In this document: positions 61,737 through 64,000 of the stretch, piece after piece
Layout: every line of letters begins with the position of its first letter
How positions within the stretch are numbered: the stretch's first letter is position 1
DNA from: an uncultured Collinsella sp.
GTDB taxonomy: Bacteria > Actinomycetota > Coriobacteriia > Coriobacteriales > Coriobacteriaceae
Direction of reading: 5' to 3'
Assembly (NCBI GenBank): GCA_902479065.1
Contig: CABSNM010000008.1
Coordinates: forward strand, 1-64,000
Length of the DNA stretch: 64,000 nt
The notes under the pieces: generated by a model
Database searches by the model: none
What the model saw: only the letters and a program-made list of their open reading frames with translations
Told to the model about the DNA's origin: nothing
Translations under genes and position numbers: made by a program

Positions 61737-64000
61737 CTACTCAGCGTCGGGGACCTCGTAGGTGGCCGCCGGCGTGTTGTCGCACACGACGGTAAAGCCG
61801 CCGTCCTTGTCGGCATCGACCGTCACCTGATCGCCCTCGCGCACCGTGCCGTCGATGATAGCGGCGGCGATGGCATCCACGACCTCGCGCTGAACCAGAC
61901 GCTTGAGCGGACGGGCGCCAAAGACCGGGTCCAGGCCGCCCACGGCGAGCATCTGCTTGGCCGCCGGGGTGATGGCAAGCGTCATGCGCTCCTTGGCCAG
62001 ACGCGCGCGGACGTCGGCGAGCTGGATGTCGACGATCTTCTCGATCTGCGCCATACCGAGCGGATGGAACACCACGATATCGTCGATACGGTTGAGGAAC
62101 TCGGGGCGGAAGGTCTGAGCCATGGCAGCGTCGACCTGATGGCGCATCTCCTCCTCGTCCTTACCGGACAGATCGGCGATGGCCTTGGAGCCCACGTTGG
62201 ACGTCATGATGATAATCGTGTTCTTGAAGGACACCTGGCGACCCTGGCCATCGGTCAGACGACCGTCATCAAGTACCTGCAGCAGCACGTTAAAGACATC
62301 CGGATGAGCCTTCTCCATCTCGTCGAGCAAGATCACAGAGTACGGACGACGGCGCACGGCCTCGGTGAGCTGACCGCCCTCGTCGTAGCCCACGTATCCC
62401 GGGGGCGCACCAATCAGACGCTGGACGCTGAACTTCTCCATATACTCGGACATGTCGATACGCACGAGCGCGCGCTCGTCATCAAACAGGCACTCGGCCA
62501 GCGCCTTGGCGAGCTCGGTCTTGCCCACGCCGGTGGGGCCCAGGAAGAAGAAGCTGCCGATGGGCTTGTCCGGATCGGAGAGACCCGCACGGCTGCGGCG
62601 CACGGCCGCGGCGACAGCGGAGACCGCCTCGTCCTGGCCGATGACGCGCTTATGCAGCTCGCCCTCCAAGCCCTTCAGCTTGTCGAGTTCGCCCTGCATC
62701 ATCTTGGACACGGGCACGCCGGTCCAGGCGCTCACGACCTCGGCGATCTCATCGGAGGTCACCTGCTCGTTGAGGCCCTCGCCGTCCTGCTGCTTTTGCG
62801 CCTCGAGCGCGGCCTCGGAATCCTGAATCTGCTGCTGCAGGCCCGGAATCACGGAGTAGCGCAGCTCGGACGCACGACCCAAATCGCCGTTGCGCGTCGC
62901 ACGCTCCTCCTCGCTCTTGGCCTCGTCAAGCTGGCTCTTAAGCTCCTGCACGTGGTCAATGGCGTTCTTCTGGTTGAGCCAGCCGGCCTTTTGCACGTTG
63001 AGTTTTTCCTGGACCTCGGCAATCTCCTGGCGCAGGGCCTCCAGACGCTCCTTGGAGGCGTCATCGGTCTCTTTCATGAGCGCCTGTTCCTCGATCTGCA
63101 GCTGGGTGAGCTGACGCGTGGTGGCGTCGATCTCGACCGGCATGCTGTCGAGTTCCATGCGCAGGCGGCTTGCGGCCTCATCGACCAGGTCGATGGCCTT
63201 GTCGGGCAGGAAGCGGTCGGCGATGTAGCGATCGGAAAGGTCGGCGGCGGCCACGAGCGCGCTATCGGTGATGTGCACGCCGTGGAAGATCTCGTACTTC
63301 TCCTTCAGGCCACGCAGGATCGAGATGGTGTCCTCGACGGTAGGCTCGCTCACCATAACGGTCTGGAAACGACGCGCGAGCGCCGCGTCCTTCTCGATGT
63401 ACTTGCGATATTCGTCGAGCGTGGTCGCGCCGATCGCGTGCAGGTCGCCACGAGCGAGCGCCGGTTTGAGGATGTTGCCGGCGTCCATGGAACCCTCGGT
63501 GGCACCCGCGCCCACGATGGTGTGGAGCTCATCGATGAACAGGATGACCTTGCCCTCGGACTTCTGCACTTCCTTGAGCACGGCCTTTAAGCGGTCCTCG
63601 AACTCGCCGCGGTACTTGGCGCCGGCGACCAACGCGCTCATGTCGAGCTCGATGAGGTCGCGGTCGCGCAGGGTGCTCGGCACGTCGCCGGCCACGATAC
63701 GCTGGGCGATGCCCTCGACGATGGCCGTCTTGCCGACGCCCGGCTCGCCGATGAGCACGGGGTTGTTCTTGGTGCGGCGGGACAGGACCTGAATGGTACG
63801 GCGGATCTCGTCGGTACGGCCGATGACCGGGTCGAGCTTACCGGCGCGGGCGAGGTCGCAGATGTTGCGACCGTACTGCTCCAGCGCCTCAAACTGAGTC
63901 TTGTCCTCGGCAGACGTCACGCGGTCATCACCGCGCAGCTCCTCGTAGACCTGCTCGATGCGCTCCTTGGTGACGCCTGCGTCGCGCAGAACGCGGCCCG
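61737..64000 (-). CDS. clpB: ATP-dependent chaperone ClpB (N-terminal part outside window)
   Basis: The last 754 codons of a Hsp100 disaggregase; the frame is open to the window edge, so the start lies beyond 64000. It includes NBD1 (GEPGVGKTAIVEG Walker A, IGATTLDEYRKYIEKD), the long coiled-coil middle domain (about 62700-63150) that marks ClpB rather than ClpC/ClpA, and NBD2 (GPTGVGKTELAKALAE, GAPPGYVGYDEGGQLTEAVR, RPEFLNRIDD). With DnaK it rescues aggregated proteins after heat stress. The C-terminus ends DNTPAATYEVPDAE. Confidence 0.96.
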   Translation of the reverse strand, partial: GRVLRDAGVTKERIEQVYEELRGDDRVTSAEDKTQFEALEQYGRNICDLARAGKLDPVIGRTDEIRRTIQVLSRRTKNNPVLIGEPGVGKTAIVEGIAQRIVAGDVPSTLRDRDLIELDMSALVAGAKYRGEFEDRLKAVLKEVQKSEGKVILFIDELHTIVGAGATEGSMDAGNILKPALARGDLHAIGATTLDEYRKYIEKDAALARRFQTVMVSEPTVEDTISILRGLKEKYEIFHGVHITDSALVAAADLSDRYIADRFLPDKAIDLVDEAASRLRMELDSMPVEIDATTRQLTQLQIEEQALMKETDDASKERLEALRQEIAEVQEKLNVQKAGWLNQKNAIDHVQELKSQLDEAKSEEERATRNGDLGRASELRYSVIPGLQQQIQDSEAALEAQKQQDGEGLNEQVTSDEIAEVVSAWTGVPVSKMMQGELDKLKGLEGELHKRVIGQDEAVSAVAAAVRRSRAGLSDPDKPIGSFFFLGPTGVGKTELAKALAECLFDDERALVRIDMSEYMEKFSVQRLIGAPPGYVGYDEGGQLTEAVRRRPYSVILLDEMEKAHPDVFNVLLQVLDDGRLTDGQGRQVSFKNTIIIMTSNVGSKAIADLSGKDEEEMRHQVDAAMAQTFRPEFLNRIDDIVVFHPLGMAQIEKIVDIQLADVRARLAKERMTLAITPAAKQMLAVGGLDPVFGARPLKRLVQREVVDAIAAAIIDGTVREGDQVTVDADKDGGFTVVCDNTPAATYEVPDAE

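Noticed and set aside
61521..63590. 689-codon plus-strand open frame
   Set aside because: Antisense to clpB, whose NBD and middle-domain motifs are clear.

Overview
The window comes from a GC-rich Gram-positive anaerobe of the Coriobacteriia, most likely Collinsella or a close relative. The signs are an actinobacterial fhaA-fhaB-pstP-rodA/pbpA-pknB cell-envelope cluster, a pyruvate:ferredoxin oxidoreductase, a mannose-type PTS, a dnaX/ybaB/recR group, and a many-helix LuxR regulator of a kind common in this class. This taxonomic call is inference from gene content.

Layout. 1-6150: end of glycogen phosphorylase, an unusual array of alternating inverted motifs, an IS3-family element (copy A), and nifJ. 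6155-13455: an AT-richer island bounded by two diverged copies of the 3' end of an FHA-domain gene. It carries a radical SAM/SPASM maturase, two Cys/Asp-rich precursor peptides with the same leader start, a 35-residue membrane peptide, an ABC exporter and two decayed genes (an IS110-like fragment and a methyltransferase). 13023-16711: FHA protein, membrane Ser/Thr kinase and a secreted or anchored protein. 16957-22045: recR, ybaB, dnaX and two small membrane proteins. 22151-27462: an ABC transporter operon next to a double-module membrane LuxR regulator. 27902-37965: a Ser/Thr phospho-signalling and cell-wall cluster with a fused SEDS-PBP protein. 38293-49094: an integrative mobilizable element (about 10.8 kb) inserted in the anticodon arm of tRNA-Arg(CCT). 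It has integrase, excisionase-like protein, helicase, MobC, coupling protein, relaxase and a nuclease-methylase with a specificity gene interrupted at a (GA)10 tract. 49261-52543: mannose-family PTS plus DUF956. 52949-59557: hypA, a large Fe-S flavoprotein, a divergent TetR gene, and a membrane-protein gene broken both by IS3 copy B and by an in-frame TGA. 59795-64000: an anchored protein, a 64-aa protein and the C-terminal part of clpB.

The most novel system is probably the island locus at 7227-9384. Both precursors contain six Cys-then-Asp units, mostly C-X2-D or C-X3-D, next to a QhpD/SCIFF/PapB-like maturase. This predicts ranthipeptides with Cys-to-Asp thioether bridges. Second is the apparently phase-variable specificity subunit of a BcgI-like restriction-modification system on a mobile element. 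Third are the intergenic arrays in which a short motif alternates in orientation at fixed spacing (exactly 40 bp at 398-693; 30/32 bp at 27605-27742). No rRNA gene, CRISPR array or riboswitch was recognised.
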